Positions 61,993 to 63,427 of a stretch of 63,427 nucleotides of DNA are shown here, piece after piece. How positions within the stretch are numbered: the stretch's first letter is position 1; every line of letters begins with the position of its first letter. This DNA comes from an uncultured bacterium (lineage in GTDB: Bacteria; Bacillota; Clostridia; Lachnospirales; Lachnospiraceae). The notes under the pieces were generated by a model. That model saw nothing but the letters and a program-made list of their open reading frames with translations, had not been told where the DNA came from and did no database searches. Location: NCBI GenBank assembly GCA_947177425.1, contig CAMWUN010000019.1:1-63427 (forward strand), given 5' to 3'. The translations under genes and the position numbers were made by a program.

Positions 61993-62679
61993 TTACATCA
62001 ACGCTTCTGCAAAAGATTTAGTAATCAACTGGGGTCTTGTGATAATAGAGCCTACCACTACGCTGAACACTCCCAATTCCACCACACGTTTTGCTTTTTC
62101 AGGTGTATTGATGTTTCCCTCTGCAATAACCCTGTTCTTAGCACTGGCAACAATCTTCCTGATAATTTCAAAATCATTGGCTTCAATCTTGTCATTTTTA
62201 CTCTGGGGCGTATATCCCACCATCGTGGTTCCAATAAAATCAAAACCTAGTTCGTCTGCATGGAGGGCTTCCTCCACAGTGGAACAGTCTGCCATCAGCA
62301 GTTGCTCCGGGTATTTATCCCTAATCTGATGATAAAAATCATCCAGTGTAAGCCCGCCCGGCCTTACCGCCCCGGTAGCGTCAACGGCAATAATTTCCGG
62401 TTTCACTTCCATCAGTTCGTCAATTTCCTTCATGGTCGGTGTTATGTATACCTGACTGTCTTCATAGTCACGCTTCACAATCCCGATAACCGGCAGGTCT
62501 ACCTGTGACTTAATTTCTTTAATGTCTTCTCTGGTATTCGCCCGAATACCAAGTGCCCCGCCTTCCTTAGCGGCCAGAGCCATTCTTCCCATAATAAAAG
62601 AAGAATGTAATGGTTCATGAGGAAGTGCCTGACAGGATACGATCAATTTACCTTTTAATTGTTCTACTCTACTCTTCAT
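61993..62679 (-). CDS. nanE: N-acetylmannosamine-6-phosphate 2-epimerase
   Basis: Converts ManNAc-6-P to GlcNAc-6-P. 228-residue TIM barrel with SCQALPHEPLHSSFIM, ALGIRANTREDIKEIK, VALDATGAVRP-like (here AVDATGAVRPGGLTL) and IAEGNINTPEKAKRVVELG. The ATG at 62679 is used; a GTG one codon earlier is possible, and the SD is weak (AGAGG about 14 bases up). It heads nanE-nanA from its own promoter. Its substrate needs a ManNAc kinase that is not in the window. Confidence 0.94.
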   Translation of the reverse strand: MKSRVEQLKGKLIVSCQALPHEPLHSSFIMGRMALAAKEGGALGIRANTREDIKEIKSQVDLPVIGIVKRDYEDSQVYITPTMKEIDELMEVKPEIIAVDATGAVRPGGLTLDDFYHQIRDKYPEQLLMADCSTVEEALHADELGFDFIGTTMVGYTPQSKNDKIEANDFEIIRKIVASAKNRVIAEGNINTPEKAKRVVELGVFSVVVGSIITRPQLITKSFAEALM

Positions 62680-62767
62680 CACTTTCTACTCGCCTCTCTT
62701 TTAATCGCAACAGCTTCAATTCTTATCTTCGCCGTCACATCTGTTTTGTCAGAAATTTATTTATTAA

Positions 62768-62795
62768 ATTATATCACTAGGGAAATTATTTTCAA
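62768..62795 (-). promoter_or_regulatory. Promoter for nanE-nanA
   Basis: Minus-strand -35 TTGAAA (62790-62795), 16-base spacer, perfect -10 TATAAT (62768-62773). Confidence 0.65.
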
Positions 62796-62918
62796 TATCA
62801 AGTTTTTCTTTTGAAACTTCTTTCAATACTTTTGTGCAACTTTTATATTTCCAAAGCGATTTTATATGATTTTTTATACAAATACCTGTTTATGAATTCA
62901 TTCCTGTATCAGTCAACA

Positions 62919-62989
62919 CCCCTGCTGCGAAGCACAGGGGAATTAGTCCCTCTTAGCAGACGTCAAGGTCAGTCAGACCTGACTTTGAC
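62919..62989. other. Two hairpins in the 62680-63150 non-coding stretch
   Basis: First, CCCCTG-(C)-TGC GAA GCA-CAGGGG (62919-62940). Second, GTCAAGGTCAG / CTGACTTTGAC (62962-62989, 10 of 11 pairs). No T-tract follows either. Apart from these and the nanE promoter, the roughly 470 bases hold no supported gene. Confidence 0.5.
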
Positions 62990-63150
62990 TCGTTGCGCAA
63001 GGGAAATCGAGCGGTCAGGATATGAAAACTTGTATCAAGGCAGATTTTCCTTTATTTATCAGCGTTTTAACACTGTACACACTTCTTTCTATATTTGTAT
63101 GAAAAGGCTTGATTCATTCCCCCAATCTGCACGTCCCACTTTGTGCTATA

Positions 63151-63427
63151 TTAAGACCATATTAGTCTGCCAAAATTAATCAACGTAGAAATTATAGCCA
63201 GATGGTTTGACCAGCTTATTTGTGACAACAATGTTGTCACAAATTCATCATCCGCATAAGTTTCATAAAATTTTTTCATACGATACAGACCACGCCTGTT
63301 AAATCCTTTAAATCCAGGAAAAACATTTTGAACCTCTTGCGACTGTATCTATATAAGCATCCCAAAATTATACTTTCGTGGATTCTGTACTCAGGTATTC
63401 TCCCACTTTCCAATATATCTGAATCAA
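63151..63427 (-). pseudogene. Decayed YhcG/DUF1016-type nuclease-domain gene fragment
   Basis: Read from the right edge, one frame gives IQIYWKVGEYLSTESTKV, a TAA stop (63368-63370), then WDAYIDTVAR; after a frame change near 63334 the next frame gives VQNVFPGFKGFNRRG, LYRMKKFYETYADDEF and LLSQISWSNHLAIIS. This matches the N-terminal DUF1016 (YhcG, PDDEXK-associated) pattern, with its final WSH-like motif. After that the frame ends at TAA (63151). So the gene has a stop, a frameshift of net two lost bases, and has lost its C-terminal nuclease half. It continues beyond the window. Confidence 0.8.

Noticed and set aside
62811-63179. 122-residue plus-strand frame at the right end
   Set aside because: No SD, no domain pattern, and it crosses hairpins and the antisense of the decayed DUF1016 gene.
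63219-63245. Perfect inverted repeat ATTTGTGACAAC / GTTGTCACAAAT taken as an operator or terminator
   Set aside because: It falls in the conserved coding part of the DUF1016 fragment (FVTTLLSQ), so it may be fortuitous; no gene start or T-tract is near.

Overview
The window looks like chromosome of a gut-type Lachnospiraceae (Clostridia, Bacillota). This is inferred from Gram-positive gene order, strong GGAGG-type ribosome binding sites, many lipoprotein-anchored ABC binding proteins and the family mix; no rRNA is present to name a genus. Almost every gene is on the minus strand. Only the tRNA(Met) acetate ligase (27572-28813) and an SGNH hydrolase (60119-60769) are clearly on plus.

Region 1 (about 27.4 kb down to 0.2 kb, read on the minus strand) is the conserved Firmicutes backbone: pta-ackA, yceD-rpmF, plsX-acpP-rnc-smc-ftsY, then ylxM-ffh-rpsP-khpA-rimM-trmD-rplS-lepB-rbgA-lepB-rnhB and a FliK-like YlqG-type protein. 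Between ftsY and ylxM lies about 8 kb of unrelated genes (9.4-17.4 kb): ilvA, yitT, a BlaI/M56 sensor pair with a lipoprotein, a GH25 muramidase and an AraC regulator.

Region 2 (28.8-38.8 kb) is an accessory cluster of one apparent operon. It has two large lipoproteins that join an N-terminal repeat (propeller-like) domain to a sugar-type solute-binding domain, two MalF/MalG-type permeases, an HlyD/RND-type adaptor with a very long coiled coil, and a two-helix protein carrying a MacB-like extracellular domain. No ATPase is encoded with them. This mixed import/efflux architecture is the best candidate for an undescribed system here.

Region 3 (38.8-47.1 kb) is housekeeping: UPF0210 and ACT proteins, a YycJ-type metallohydrolase, a long FtsA-like ATPase, coaE, polA and a small zinc-finger membrane protein. 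Region 4 (47.4-54.7 kb) is an amino-sugar unit: nagB-nagA, a GlcNAc-type PTS (nagE) with HPr, enzyme I and EIIA-Glc, and a LicT-type antiterminator whose leader carries a clear RNA antiterminator site. Region 5 (54.9-62.7 kb) is a probable sialic-acid locus: a three-gene sugar ABC transporter, a YesL-like protein, an RpiR regulator, an SGNH hydrolase, nanA and nanE. NanA and NanE feed GlcNAc-6-P to NagA and NagB next door; no ManNAc kinase, sialidase or ABC ATPase is visible. The window ends in a decayed YhcG/DUF1016 gene.

The gaps hold many palindromic repeats: a dispersed GTTACTGGTCACG element (4 copies), a CGCTTCGCG...CAGCTTATT element (tandem and dispersed), a 37-bp tandem array beside ilvA, a 39-bp array beside nanA, and a duplicated 55-bp hairpin at the left edge. 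No tRNA, rRNA, IS element, phage gene or CRISPR array was recognised.
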